Source: Deefgea salmonis
GTDB lineage: Bacteria > Pseudomonadota > Gammaproteobacteria > Burkholderiales > Chitinibacteraceae
Reading direction: 5' to 3'
Assembly (NCBI RefSeq): GCF_020531905.1
Contig: NZ_JAJAWG010000004.1
Span: forward strand, 124,001 to 188,000
Length of the DNA stretch: 64,000 nt
Made by a program: the position numbers and the translations under genes. The stretch's first letter is position 1, and every line of letters begins with the position of its first letter. Below are positions 1 to 9,583 of this stretch, piece after piece. The notes under the pieces are model-generated. The model ran no database searches. It saw only the letters and a list, made by a program, of their open reading frames with translations, and had not been told where the DNA came from.

Positions 1-712
1 AACTCAGGGCTGGAGTGCCGAGAAATTATTCTCTGCGGCTAAATCTGAGCAAGTGAGCCGCAGCTATGACGCGTCCAATAAGCTATTGGAAAAATTAGAA
101 GCACGTTTCCCTTATGGGCGCTATGCACAACAAGCGCAATTGGAAATGGGGTACAACTATTACAAGGATCAAGAACCGGCATTGGCTTTAGCAGCCATTG
201 ATCGCTTTATTAAACAAAATCCAAGTCATCCTAGTTTGGATTACGCTTTGTACCTAAAAGGTCTCGTGACTTTTAATGAGTCGCAAGGTTTTATGTCGTC
301 GATGTCCAAGCAAGACATGTCCGAGCGTGACCCCAAGGCAGCGAAAGAGTCTTTTAATTCGTTTCGTGATTTAGTGCAGCGTTTTCCAGACAGTAAATAT
401 GCGCGTGATGCCGAAATTCGGATGGGGTATTTAATTGGCGCAATGGCCAAATATGAATTGCACGTTGGACGTTACTATTTTCAACGTGGCGCTTATTTAG
501 CTGCAGCCAACCGTGGCCGTGCTTTGCTGGATAATTATGCCAATACCAAGCAAGTTGAAGATGCATTGGGTTTGATGATTCAATCTTACGATAAGCTGGG
601 TATGAAGGAATTAAGCGCAGATACGCGCCGAGTATTGCTGCAAAATTATCCTAATTCGAAGGCTGCTGAAGTGAACTTTGCGACCGATCCTTATTGGTGG
701 GCGCCGATTTAA
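1..712 (+). CDS. bamD: Outer membrane assembly lipoprotein BamD (ComL), 5' end missing
   Basis: BamD is the essential lipoprotein of the BAM complex, which folds beta-barrel proteins into the outer membrane. The reading frame is open to the left edge (from base 2), and the residues before the first internal GTG (base 53) still fit the family (WSAEKLFSAA), so the gene starts outside the window and its signal peptide and lipobox are not visible. The rest is a TPR-type helical protein with the typical LEARFPYGRYAQQAQLE and YPNSKAAE stretches. It ends about 70 bases before the tRNA genes. Identity is confident. Confidence 0.93.
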   Translation, partial: TQGWSAEKLFSAAKSEQVSRSYDASNKLLEKLEARFPYGRYAQQAQLEMGYNYYKDQEPALALAAIDRFIKQNPSHPSLDYALYLKGLVTFNESQGFMSSMSKQDMSERDPKAAKESFNSFRDLVQRFPDSKYARDAEIRMGYLIGAMAKYELHVGRYYFQRGAYLAAANRGRALLDNYANTKQVEDALGLMIQSYDKLGMKELSADTRRVLLQNYPNSKAAEVNFATDPYWWAPI

Positions 713-741
713 AAAAAAGTGCAGAATAAATCAAAGAGGGC

Positions 742-770
742 TTGACGTACTTTAAATTGCCGTCTATTAT
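742..770 (+). promoter_or_regulatory. Sigma70 promoter of the tRNA-Ala/tRNA-Glu pair
   Basis: TTGACG (-35), a 17-base spacer and TATTAT (-10) lie just upstream of tRNA-Ala, after the bamD stop. The near-consensus boxes and exact spacing make this a strong promoter candidate; no start site has been mapped. Confidence 0.75.
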
Positions 771-782
771 TCTGCTCTCTCT

Positions 783-858
<76 letters not shown>

Positions 859-903
859 GTTTGGTTTAATTGATGGTTTACGCATCAATTAAATAAGATT
901 TAA

Positions 904-978
904 GTTCCCATAGTTTAGCGGTTAGAACACTGCCCTTTCACGGCGGCGGCCGGGGTTCGATTCCCCGTGGGAACGCCA
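904..978 (+). tRNA. tRNA-Glu (TTC)
   Basis: The acceptor GTTCCCA pairs with TGGGAAC. The anticodon loop CTTTCAC gives TTC, the T arm contains GGTTCGATTCC, and CCA is encoded. It lies 45 nt after tRNA-Ala and is probably cotranscribed with it, the pair ending at the hairpin that follows. Confidence 0.96.
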
Positions 979-984
979 ATAAAT

Positions 985-1016
985 AAAAAAGCACTCATTC
1001 ATTTGAGTGCTTTTTT
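985..1016. terminator. Bidirectional intrinsic terminator
   Basis: GCACTCA/TGAGTGC forms a 7-bp stem with a 6-nt loop, flanked by A6 on the left and T6 on the right. It can end the tRNA transcript on the plus strand and the small convergent gene at 1029-1214 on the minus strand. Confidence 0.85.
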
Positions 1017-1028
1017 ATTGCCTAAAAT

Positions 1029-1214
1029 TTAATGCCGACGATTTTTATCATATTCAATGCGCGCATGTGCAAGGCAATCATAGAAATCAATGCGTAAATT
1101 GGCACAGAGCTCTAAATAATGCTGTAGTTGTGCAGTCACTTCATCGCTCAGTTGCTCCGCAGGTTTTTGTTGAACACCAGTCGACATATGAGACTTGAGT
1201 TGATAGCTGGCCAT
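1029..1214 (-). CDS. Hypothetical small protein, 61 aa
   Basis: I do not recognise a family. The ATG at 1214 is preferred over an upstream in-frame TTG (1235) because AAGGA sits 9 bases before it. The protein is hydrophilic and probably helical (KPAEQLSDEVTAQLQHYLEL), with no signal peptide or membrane segment, and ends in a basic tail (EYDKNRRH). It faces the tRNA operon and shares its bidirectional terminator, which together with the Shine-Dalgarno favours a real gene. Function unknown. Confidence 0.55.
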   Translation of the reverse strand: MASYQLKSHMSTGVQQKPAEQLSDEVTAQLQHYLELCANLRIDFYDCLAHARIEYDKNRRH

Positions 1215-1455
1215 TTGAGTTGTTCCTTGCAACACGGTGAATCAAGTATTGCAAGACGCGTGCCATGTTGCAATGCGGAATATACGTATATTTGATTGGC
1301 TAATATCGCTTTTAGGCGTGGTGTTAGATGCCATATCGGCAATATTTGCCAAGAGGTGGCGGCAATTGATGTCTTTGCTCTGCTTTGGGCGGCAAATATC
1401 TGTTTTTATTGATAATTAATCATTTAGCCATTCATCGTTTTAAATGCAAGTGTAT

Positions 1456-1485
1456 AAAAAAAGCCACGAATATCGTGGCTTTTTT
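1456..1485 (-). terminator. Terminator of the aceE-aceF-lpdA operon
   Basis: GCCACGA/TCGTGGC is a 7-bp stem with a 3-nt loop. On the minus strand it is followed by a run of seven T, and it lies 17 bases past the lpdA stop. Confidence 0.85.
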
Positions 1486-1501
1486 GTTGCATAACAGCGA
1501 T

Positions 1502-3289
1502 TTATTTTTTGCGCTGTGGCGGCAAATCAGTACAAACGCCTTTTGCCACTTCGGCGGCCATCCCAATCGACTCGCCCATGGTTGGGTGAGGATGAATGGT
1601 TTTGCCGATGTCGACTGCGTCGGCCCCCATTTCGATGCCGAGACAGATTTCACCAATCATATCGCCAGCGTGTGGGCCAACAATCGCGCCACCAAGGATG
1701 AGGCCATTTTCAGCATCAAAAATCAACTTGGTAAAGCCTTCGGTACGGCCATTGGCAATCGCACGACCAGAAGCCGCCCATGGGAATACGCCCTTGGTGA
1801 TTTTAATGCCGTCTTTTTTGGCTTGATCTTCAGTCAGACCCACCCAGGCCACTTCAGGGTCGGTATAGGCGACGCCAGGAATCACACGAGCGTCAAAGTA
1901 GGCTTTTTGACCCGCAGCGTTTTCAGCGGCAACGTGCGCCTCATGCACCGCTTTATGCGCCAGCATCGGTTGACCGACTAAATCGCCAATCGCGAAGATA
2001 TTAGCCACATTGGTGCGCATTTGTTTATCAACGTTGATAAAGCCGCGCTCGTCGACCATTACGCCGGCGTTTTCAGCGCCAACTTTCTTGCCGTTTGGTG
2101 AGCGACCCGTTGAGTACAGTACCAAATCGTAGCATTGCGCCTCAGTAGGGGCTTTCGGGCCTTCAAATGTCACCCAAACGCCGTCTTCTTTTGGCACAAT
2201 CGACGTGGTTTTTGAGCTGAGCATGATGTTGTCAAAGCGATGCGCGTTCCAGTCTTGCCATACTTTTACGAGGTCGCGGTCTGCGCCTTGCATCAAGCCG
2301 TCGGACAATTCAACCACGTCTAAACGCGCGCCCAGGGTTGAATACACGGTGCCCATTTCCAAACCAATAATCCCGCCGCCGATAATCAACATGCGTTTTG
2401 GTACTGATTTGAGTTCTAACGCGCCAGTTGAATCCACAATGCGTGGATCGTTCGGAATAAATGGCAGTTTCACCGCTTGTGAACCTGCAGCAATCACAGC
2501 TTGCTTAAATTTAACGACTTTTTTCTCGCCGCTTAAATCTTTACCGGTACCAGTGGTGGCTTGAACTTCCATGTGATTGGCGTCAAGGAAAGTACCAATA
2601 CCGCGTACTTGTTCAACTTTACGCATTTTTGCCATGCCAGCGAGGCCGCCAGTGAGCTTGTTAATCACTTGCTCTTTGTAGCCGCGTAGGGCATCGATAT
2701 CGACTTCGGGCGCGCCAAATTTAATCCCGTTTTTCGCCATATGCGACACTTCATCGATCACCGCTGCGTTGTGCAGCAAGGCTTTCGATGGAATGCAACC
2801 AACATTCAAGCACACACCGCCGAGCGTAGCATAACGCTCAACGATGACAGTTTTCATGCCCAAGTCAGCAGCACGGAACGCCGCAGAATAGCCACCAGGG
2901 CCAGCGCCAACGACCAGCATATCGCATTCGATATCGACATTACCGGTGTATTGGCCTGCAATCGGTGCTTCAGCTGGCGTAGGGGCCGATACTGCCGGTG
3001 CCGAAGTTTGAGCCGGCGCAGCAGCTGGCGCGGGTGCCGCCGCACTTGCAGTGACTTCCAAGATGGCGATCACGTCGCCTTCTGACGCTTTGCTGCCTGC
3101 GCTCAAACGCATTTCTTTGATGACGCCAGCGTGCGTTGACGGTACTTCCATCGTTGCTTTGTCGGTTTCGAGTGCGATCAAGCTGTCTTCAACGGCAACG
3201 GTATCGCCGACTTTAACAAACACTTCAATCACATCAACACCAGCATGGCCGCCGATATCGGGTACTTTTAATTCAATCGTATTGCTCAT
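1502..3289 (-). CDS. lpdA: Dihydrolipoamide dehydrogenase (E3 of pyruvate dehydrogenase) with N-terminal lipoyl domain
   Basis: E3 reoxidises the dihydrolipoyl groups of E2 with FAD and NAD. Residues 1-80 are a lipoyl domain (lysine in ETDKATMEVPS), followed by an Ala/Pro linker. From about residue 120 the E3 fold follows: FAD motif VVGAGPGGYSAA, redox disulfide in GGVCLNVGCIPSK, NAD motif IIGGGIIGLEMG, and the C-terminal HPHPTMGE with the catalytic His-Glu pair. At 595 aa it is longer than plain E3 (about 470) because of the lipoyl domain, a known arrangement in Neisseria and relatives. The start has AGGA 7 bases upstream. Third gene of the PDH operon, separated from aceF by a REP-like palindrome. 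Confidence 0.96.
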   Translation of the reverse strand: MSNTIELKVPDIGGHAGVDVIEVFVKVGDTVAVEDSLIALETDKATMEVPSTHAGVIKEMRLSAGSKASEGDVIAILEVTASAAAPAPAAAPAQTSAPAVSAPTPAEAPIAGQYTGNVDIECDMLVVGAGPGGYSAAFRAADLGMKTVIVERYATLGGVCLNVGCIPSKALLHNAAVIDEVSHMAKNGIKFGAPEVDIDALRGYKEQVINKLTGGLAGMAKMRKVEQVRGIGTFLDANHMEVQATTGTGKDLSGEKKVVKFKQAVIAAGSQAVKLPFIPNDPRIVDSTGALELKSVPKRMLIIGGGIIGLEMGTVYSTLGARLDVVELSDGLMQGADRDLVKVWQDWNAHRFDNIMLSSKTTSIVPKEDGVWVTFEGPKAPTEAQCYDLVLYSTGRSPNGKKVGAENAGVMVDERGFINVDKQMRTNVANIFAIGDLVGQPMLAHKAVHEAHVAAENAAGQKAYFDARVIPGVAYTDPEVAWVGLTEDQAKKDGIKITKGVFPWAASGRAIANGRTEGFTKLIFDAENGLILGGAIVGPHAGDMIGEICLGIEMGADAVDIGKTIHPHPTMGESIGMAAEVAKGVCTDLPPQRKK

Positions 3290-3308
3290 TTGAGAATCCT
3301 GTGAGTTC

Positions 3309-3396
3309 TGTAGGGTGGGTTAGCCATCGGCGTAACCCACCATATTGCGCGAGGGTCTGGTGGGTTACGGCAACGGACCGCCTAACCCACCCTACA
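3309..3396. repeat. REP/BIME-like palindrome between aceF and lpdA
   Basis: TGTAGGGTGGGTTAG at the left end is matched by its exact reverse complement CTAACCCACCCTACA at the right end, and CGTAACCCACC/GGTGGGTTACGG form inner arms. The whole 88 bp is therefore a nested inverted repeat. It looks like an intergenic repetitive element of the REP type; only one copy is in this window. Confidence 0.75.
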
Positions 3397-3402
3397 GGCT
3401 GC

Positions 3403-5022
3403 TTACAGCACCAACCGACGTACGTCAGACAATAATTTACCCAAGAACACCGTGAAGCGACCGGCTTGCGCGCCGTCAACGACGCGGTGATCAAATGACA
3501 ATGACAATGGGCACATCAGGCGTGGCGCAAATTCTTTGCCATTCCAGACGGGTTTGATTTGCGATTTGCACACGCCCAAGATCGCCACTTCAGGTGCATT
3601 CACGATCGGCGTAAAGCTGGTGCCACCGATGCCGCCGAGACTAGAAATAGTGAATGTCGCGCCTTGCATATCAGTTGGTTTGAGCTTGCCATCACGCGCT
3701 AAAGCTGACAATTCAGTCAATTCTTTGGTGATTTGCTTGAGGCCTTTTTGATCCACGTTCTTGATAACGGGAACGACTAAGCCATTTGGCGTATCCGCAG
3801 CAAAACCGATGTTGTAATACTGCTTCAGAATTAACACATCGCCATCGAGCGAAGAATTCATTTCTGGGAAGGCTTTGAGTGCCTCTGCAGCGGCTTTGAT
3901 AATGAAAGCCAGTGGCGACAATTTCAGGCCACTTTTTTCCCATTCTTTACCGATGGTTTTGCGGAAGTCTTCCAATTCGGTGATATCGCACTCGTCGTTA
4001 AACGTGACGTGCGGGATCACCACCCAGTTGCGATGCAGGTTGGCGCCAGAAATCTTTTTGATTTTTGACAATGGCTTGCTTTCGATCGGGCCGAACTTAG
4101 CGAAATCGACTTTTGGCCAAGGCAATAAATCGAGACCTAAGCCTGAACCGGTTGCCGGAGCCGCCAGTGACGAAGCCACTGCGCTGGTCATGACGGATTT
4201 AACAAAGCTTTGCACGTCATCGTGCAAAATACGGCCTTTCGGGCCTTTACCGGTGATTTTGCCTAAATCAACGCCGAGTTCACGGGCGAATTTACGCACA
4301 GATGGCGAAGCATGCGCTTTGCCAAAAGTCACTTCATTCACTGCGGTGCTGGCTGCTGGCGCAGCAGTGACTACGGCAGCGGGGGCTGCAGCAATCGGTG
4401 CTGGGGCTGCTGCAACAGGCGCAGCAACGGTAACGATGGCGGCTGGTGCGCTCGCGGTTGCGGCGACTTCAAGCAATAAAATCACATCGCCTTCAGACGC
4501 TTTGCTGCCGACTTGGATTTTGATTTCTTTAACCACGCCGGCGTGCGTTGATGGCACTTCCATGGTGGCTTTGTCTGTCTCTAGCGCGATTAGCGATTGC
4601 TCTTTTTCGATGACATCGCCAACTTTAACAAAGACTTCAATCACGTCAACGCCAGCATGACCGCCGATATCGGGTACTTTGACTTCAACCACGCCACCAC
4701 TAGCTGCGGGTGCAGCCGCGGCTGGCGCAGCAGCAACGGCTGCAACTGGCGCAGCAGCGGCTGCAGGCGCAGGCGCCGCTTCGCTGACTTCGAGCAACAA
4801 TACCACGTCGCCTTCAGAAGCTTTATCGCCGACTTTGATTTTCATTTCTTTAATTACGCCTGCGTGCGTTGATGGCACTTCCATCGTCGCTTTGTCGGTT
4901 TCAAGTGCGATTAAAGATTGTTCTTTTTCGATCGTGTCGCCAACTTTGACGAAGACTTCGATCACATCAACACCAGCATGCCCGCCGATGTCTGGAATTT
5001 TTACTTCAATTAAATTGCTCAT
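3403..5022 (-). CDS. aceF: Pyruvate dehydrogenase E2, dihydrolipoyl acetyltransferase
   Basis: Core of the PDH complex; it transfers acetyl groups from E1 through lipoyl-lysine to CoA. Two near-identical lipoyl domains (about residues 3-77 and 115-190, each with ETDKATMEVPSTHAGV) are joined by Ala/Pro linkers. A peripheral subunit-binding domain follows (about 240-275, SPSVRKFARELGVDL), then the acyltransferase domain ending in HRVVDGAQAGRF, with the catalytic His and Asp. The frame opens with TTG-ATG-ATG; the second ATG (5022) is chosen because AGGA lies 7 bases before it, exactly as in lpdA. Between aceE (upstream) and lpdA (downstream). Confidence 0.96.
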   Translation of the reverse strand: MSNLIEVKIPDIGGHAGVDVIEVFVKVGDTIEKEQSLIALETDKATMEVPSTHAGVIKEMKIKVGDKASEGDVVLLLEVSEAAPAPAAAAAPVAAVAAAPAAAAPAASGGVVEVKVPDIGGHAGVDVIEVFVKVGDVIEKEQSLIALETDKATMEVPSTHAGVVKEIKIQVGSKASEGDVILLLEVAATASAPAAIVTVAAPVAAAPAPIAAAPAAVVTAAPAASTAVNEVTFGKAHASPSVRKFARELGVDLGKITGKGPKGRILHDDVQSFVKSVMTSAVASSLAAPATGSGLGLDLLPWPKVDFAKFGPIESKPLSKIKKISGANLHRNWVVIPHVTFNDECDITELEDFRKTIGKEWEKSGLKLSPLAFIIKAAAEALKAFPEMNSSLDGDVLILKQYYNIGFAADTPNGLVVPVIKNVDQKGLKQITKELTELSALARDGKLKPTDMQGATFTISSLGGIGGTSFTPIVNAPEVAILGVCKSQIKPVWNGKEFAPRLMCPLSLSFDHRVVDGAQAGRFTVFLGKLLSDVRRLVL

Positions 5023-5124
5023 CATCAAATCCTGTGTGGGTGAGAGTTAGGGGCGAGGTATAGGCCTCGCCCTCTTATCGCTCTTATCTTTCTGGGCTAT
5101 ACCCCGTAAGAACGACTCACTCGA

Positions 5125-7785
5125 TTACACTGTCCAAGGGGCTGGTTTCGCTGGGTTGATGCCATATTTTTCCATGGCTTCAAGTACCTTCTCTTTACCG
5201 ATCTTGCCTTCGTCAGCCAAAGCTTTAATTGCGGCAACCGCAACGTAGAAGCTGTCGACTTCAAAGAACTTACGCAATTGTTTGCGTGAGTCAGAACGGC
5301 CAAAACCATCGCAGCCGAGTACCACGTAACGACCTGGTACATATTCGCGAACTTGATCGGCAAAGGCGCGTTTGTAATCGGTTGCTGCGATGACAGGACC
5401 TTGGCGGCCAGTCAAGCATTGGGTCACGTATGGCACCGCTTGTTCACCCATTGGGTTGAGCATATTGTGACGCTCAGCTGCCATACCATTGCGGCGCAAT
5501 TCGTTAAAGCTTGGGCAGGCCCAGATATCCGATTCGATACCGAAATCAGCTTTCAGCAATGCAGCAGCTTGGATTACTTCACGGAAAATCGTACCTGAAC
5601 CCATCAATTGCACTTTGAGCTTGGCGTCTTTCGGGGCTTCTTGGAACATATACATCCCTTTCAGAATGCCCGCTTCTGCACCCGCTGGCATGGCCGGTTG
5701 GGTGTAGTTTTCGTTCATGACTGAGAGGTAGTAATAGATGTTCTCTTGGTCTTGGTACATACGGCGCATACCGTCTTGCACAATCACCGCCAATTCATAG
5801 GCAAACGTTGGATCGTACGATACGCAGCTTGGGATGAATTCTGCAAACAAGTGACCGTGGCCGTCTTGATGCTGCAAACCTTCACCATTCAATGTCGTGC
5901 GACCGGCAGTACCGCCAATCAAGAAGCCGCGTGCGCGCAAGTCGCCTGCTGCCCAAGCCAAGTCACCGATACGTTGGAAACCAAACATTGAGTAGTAGAT
6001 GTAGAACGGAATCATGGTTACGCCGTGGTTGGCGTAAGAAGTTGATGCGGCGATCCAGTCAGACATCGCGCCAGCTTCGTTAATCCCTTCTTGCAAGATT
6101 TGACCCGTTTTTGACTCTTTGTAGAACATCAATTGGTCAGCATCTTGTGGCTCGTACAATTGGCCCACGTGCGACCAAATACCGAGTTGACGGAACAAAC
6201 CTTCCATACCAAAAGTACGTGATTCATCCGGAACGATAGGCACAACGCGATTACCGATTTTCTTGTCTTTGGCCAAGGCAGTCAAAATACGCACGAAAGC
6301 CATGGTGGTCGACATTTCACGATCACCAGAAGACTCAAGTAGACCTTTGAATAGATCTAAACCTGGCACTTCGAGTGGTTCGTCCACTGGCTTACGGCTT
6401 GGCAAGAAGCCGCCTAAAGCACTGCGACGCTCGTGCATGTATTTCAATTCTGGAGAATCGGCCGGTGGCATGTAGAACGTGCATGACGCGGCTTGTTCGT
6501 CAGTCAATGGAATATTGAAGCGATCACGCAGGTTCAATAAATCGTCATTGGCTAATTTCTTCGTGTTGTGGGCCACGTTTTGTGATTCGCCAGCGGTACC
6601 TAGACCAAAACCTTTGACGGTTTTAACCAGCAATAGGGTGGGTTGACCTTTGTGTTGTACCGCTGCTTTATAGCCTGCGTACACTTTGTACAGATCATTA
6701 CCACCGCGAGTCAGACGCCAGATGTCGTCATCGGACATGCTAGAAACCAAATCGAGCAACTCTGGGTAAGCACCAAAGAAATGCGCGCGAACATAAGCGC
6801 CATCTTTTGATTTATAAGTTTGATATTCGCCGTCAACGACTTCCATCATGCGTTTTTGCAACAAGCCTTTTTTGTCTTGTGCTAACAACGCATCCCAGCC
6901 TGTGCCCCAAACGACTTTAATCACATTCCAGCCCGAACCACGGAAGTCGCCTTCGAGTTCTTGGATGATTTTGCCATTACCGCGAACTGGACCGTCTAGA
7001 CGTTGCAAGTTGCAGTTAATTACAAAAATCAGATTGTCGAGGTGTTCACGACCTGCGAGTGAAATCGCGCCAAGTGATTCTGGCTCATCCATTTCACCAT
7101 CACCGCAGAAGCACCATACGTGACGATCGCCTTTTTGCGTGAAGCCGCGATCATCGAGGTATTTCATAAAGCGTGCTTGGTAGATCGCCATCAATGGACC
7201 TAGACCCATTGATACGGTTGGGAATTGCCAGAAATCAGGCATCAACCAAGGATGTGGGTAAGACGACAAACCACCGCCATCGACTTCTTGACGGAATTTA
7301 TTCAGTTGCGCTTCAGAGATACGGCCTTCAAGGAAAGCACGCGCGTAAACGCCAGGCGCTGAATGACCTTGGATATAAATTAAGTCGCCGCCATGATTTT
7401 CGTCGGCAGCATGCCAGAAGTGATTCCAGCCCACATCGTACAAAGTAGCAGCAGAGGCAAACGAAGAAACGTGGCCACCTAAATCACCATCAAAACGATT
7501 GGCTTTAACCACCATTGCCGCCGCATTCCAGCGGGTGTACGACAAAATGCGTTCTTCAAGATGCGCATTGCCTGGATGTTTGGCTTGTAAGTGCGCTGGA
7601 ATGGTATTGATGTAAGCAGTGGTCGCGGTGTACGGAATATTGACACCGTCTTGACGGGCGTGATCGACCAGTTGTTCTACTAAGAAATGAGCACGCTCAG
7701 CGCCCTCAGCTTCAATCACGCTTGCTAAAGCATCGCGCCATTCTTTAGTTTCTTGTGGATCATGGTCATTGAGTTGCTCTGCCAT
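5125..7785 (-). CDS. aceE: Pyruvate dehydrogenase E1 component, homodimeric type
   Basis: ThDP-dependent decarboxylation of pyruvate and reductive acetylation of E2. At 886 aa it matches the AceE family length. The thiamine diphosphate motif is visible as GDGEMDEPESLGA...NLIFVINCNLQ, with the typical N-terminal SYTRWNAAAMV and the later GGTAGRTTLNGEGLQHQDGH. AAGG lies 9 bases before the ATG. First gene of aceE-aceF-lpdA, which would supply acetyl-CoA from the pyruvate made by the Entner-Doudoroff genes next door. Confidence 0.97.
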   Translation of the reverse strand: MAEQLNDHDPQETKEWRDALASVIEAEGAERAHFLVEQLVDHARQDGVNIPYTATTAYINTIPAHLQAKHPGNAHLEERILSYTRWNAAAMVVKANRFDGDLGGHVSSFASAATLYDVGWNHFWHAADENHGGDLIYIQGHSAPGVYARAFLEGRISEAQLNKFRQEVDGGGLSSYPHPWLMPDFWQFPTVSMGLGPLMAIYQARFMKYLDDRGFTQKGDRHVWCFCGDGEMDEPESLGAISLAGREHLDNLIFVINCNLQRLDGPVRGNGKIIQELEGDFRGSGWNVIKVVWGTGWDALLAQDKKGLLQKRMMEVVDGEYQTYKSKDGAYVRAHFFGAYPELLDLVSSMSDDDIWRLTRGGNDLYKVYAGYKAAVQHKGQPTLLLVKTVKGFGLGTAGESQNVAHNTKKLANDDLLNLRDRFNIPLTDEQAASCTFYMPPADSPELKYMHERRSALGGFLPSRKPVDEPLEVPGLDLFKGLLESSGDREMSTTMAFVRILTALAKDKKIGNRVVPIVPDESRTFGMEGLFRQLGIWSHVGQLYEPQDADQLMFYKESKTGQILQEGINEAGAMSDWIAASTSYANHGVTMIPFYIYYSMFGFQRIGDLAWAAGDLRARGFLIGGTAGRTTLNGEGLQHQDGHGHLFAEFIPSCVSYDPTFAYELAVIVQDGMRRMYQDQENIYYYLSVMNENYTQPAMPAGAEAGILKGMYMFQEAPKDAKLKVQLMGSGTIFREVIQAAALLKADFGIESDIWACPSFNELRRNGMAAERHNMLNPMGEQAVPYVTQCLTGRQGPVIAATDYKRAFADQVREYVPGRYVVLGCDGFGRSDSRKQLRKFFEVDSFYVAVAAIKALADEGKIGKEKVLEAMEKYGINPAKPAPWTV

Positions 7786-7853
7786 TTGTATCTACCTTGT
7801 GAGTGGTGTTGTGGTACACATCCGATGATCGGTTCGGATATTGTTTGTAAATA

Positions 7854-7870
7854 GGCGACGAGTAGTCGCC
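7854..7870. other. Weak hairpin between pgi and aceE
   Basis: GGCGAC/GTCGCC with a 5-base loop lies just downstream of the pgi stop. On the minus strand it is followed only by TATTT, so it is at best a weak terminator separating the sugar operon from aceE. Confidence 0.3.
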
Positions 7871-7878
7871 CTTTTGGT

Positions 7879-9525
7879 TTAGCGCGGGGTGTTCCGCTTG
7901 TAATAATTAATTAGGCCATTGGTTGATGCGTCGTGCGAGTGCGTCAAACCTGGGGTGGTTAAATCGGCTTCGATGGCTTTAGCCAATTGTTTGCCAAGTT
8001 CAACGCCCCATTGATCGTAGGAATTGACATTCCAAACGGTGCCTTGCACAAATACTTTATGTTCATACAGGGCAATCAGCGCACCTAAACGACGTGGCGT
8101 CAGGCGTTGCATCAAAATGGTATTGGTCGGACGATTGCCTTTGAAAATCTTGTGCGGGACGAGTTTTTCTTGGGCTTCACCAGTAATGCCAGCTTTGTCG
8201 AGCTCGGCGCGAACTTCCGCTTCGTTCTTACCGCGCATAAAGGCTTCGGTTTGAGCAAACACATTGGCCATCAAAATGGTGCTGTGTGGTTCTGGAATGT
8301 CCGGATGCTCAATGGTCGCAATAAAATCAATCGGCAGTAGCTGGGTACCTTGATGCAGCATCTGATAATACGCGTGCTGGCCGTTAATACCCGCATCACC
8401 CCAAACCACAGGGCCGGTGGCGTAATCAACACGGTTGCCGTCGAGGTCGATCGACTTGCCGTTTGATTCCATATCCAATTGTTGCAAGTAGGCTGGAAAG
8501 CGCGACAGGCATTGGTTGTAAGGCGAAATCAAATACGTGGTGGCGTCAAAGAAATTGGCATACCAAATGCCGAGCATTCCCATAATGACCGGCAAATTTT
8601 GCTCGAGTGGTTTGCTACGGAAGTGCTGATCCATGGTGTACGCACCATGCAGCAAATCTTGGTAGTTATGTTTGCCCAAGTAAATGGCAATGGGCAGGCC
8701 AATCGCTGACCACAGGCTGTAACGCCCGCCAACCCAATCCCAAAACTCAAACATATTGTTGATGTCGATACCAAATTCAGCCACCGCTTTGCTATTGGTT
8801 GAGACGGCAACAAAGTGTTTGGCAATGTGTTTTTCTTCGAGCGCGCTCGACAAGAACCATTTGCGGGCGGTGCGCGCATTGGTAATGGTTTCTTGGGTGG
8901 TAAAGGTTTTGGACGCAACAATAAATAACGTGGTCTCTGGATCAAGCTGCTTGAGCGTTGAAACAATTTGGTCGCCATCAACGGTGGAAACAAAGTGCAT
9001 GGTCAGGCGAGCGTGGCCGTATTCTTTGAGTGCTTGGCAGACCATCAGCGGGCCCAAATCAGAGCCACCAATCCCGATGTTCACAATGTCGGTAATCGGT
9101 TTACCGGTGTAACCTTGCCATTCACCGGAGCGAACTTTGTCAGAAAACACGCCGATTTGTTCTTTCACGGCATTCACTTTGGGCATCACGTCTTCGCCGT
9201 CGACCATGATCGGCGTGCGGTCTAAATTACGTAATGCGGTGTGCAGTACGGCACGATTTTCGGTGGTATTGATTTTTTCACCAGAAAACATGCTTTCAAT
9301 GCGATCGACCAAGCCCGATTGACGCGCTAGGTCCATCAAGAGACTCATGGTTTTTTCGGTGATACGATTTTTTGAATAATCAAAAAATAAGCCGCCCGAT
9401 TCAAGTGAAAACCTTTCAAATCGATGCGGATCATTATTAAATAAATCGCGCATATGCATCGGTGACACTTCTTTAAAATGCTCAGCGAGTGCCAGCCAAG
9501 CAGGAGAAGAGGTTAGGTTAGACAT
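7879..9525 (-). CDS. pgi: Glucose-6-phosphate isomerase
   Basis: Interconverts glucose-6-phosphate and fructose-6-phosphate in the cytosol. Family signatures are present: [25 protein letters not shown], the catalytic-region [17 protein letters not shown], the [17 protein letters not shown] histidine stretch and the C-terminal [13 protein letters not shown]. The open frame runs up to 9600, inside hexR, but the ATG at 9525 ([10 protein letters not shown], 548 aa) has AAGGA 9 bases upstream and gives the usual length. Last gene of zwf-pgl-hexR-pgi; it lets fructose-6-phosphate re-enter the Entner-Doudoroff route. Confidence 0.96.
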   Translation of the reverse strand: MSNLTSSPAWLALAEHFKEVSPMHMRDLFNNDPHRFERFSLESGGLFFDYSKNRITEKTMSLLMDLARQSGLVDRIESMFSGEKINTTENRAVLHTALRNLDRTPIMVDGEDVMPKVNAVKEQIGVFSDKVRSGEWQGYTGKPITDIVNIGIGGSDLGPLMVCQALKEYGHARLTMHFVSTVDGDQIVSTLKQLDPETTLFIVASKTFTTQETITNARTARKWFLSSALEEKHIAKHFVAVSTNSKAVAEFGIDINNMFEFWDWVGGRYSLWSAIGLPIAIYLGKHNYQDLLHGAYTMDQHFRSKPLEQNLPVIMGMLGIWYANFFDATTYLISPYNQCLSRFPAYLQQLDMESNGKSIDLDGNRVDYATGPVVWGDAGINGQHAYYQMLHQGTQLLPIDFIATIEHPDIPEPHSTILMANVFAQTEAFMRGKNEAEVRAELDKAGITGEAQEKLVPHKIFKGNRPTNTILMQRLTPRRLGALIALYEHKVFVQGTVWNVNSYDQWGVELGKQLAKAIEADLTTPGLTHSHDASTNGLINYYKRNTPR

Positions 9526-9583
9526 CGGAATCGTTCCTTGTTGATCGCTTGCAGGTATTGTCGTCATATGAGGGCGTATTTTC

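Noticed and set aside
1385-1981. 198-codon plus-strand frame
   Set aside because: Lies mostly antisense within lpdA, crosses its terminator, and has no family resemblance.
3875-4660. 261-codon plus-strand frame
   Set aside because: Antisense shadow of the Ala/Pro-rich part of aceF; its Ala/Thr-rich composition mirrors the linker DNA.
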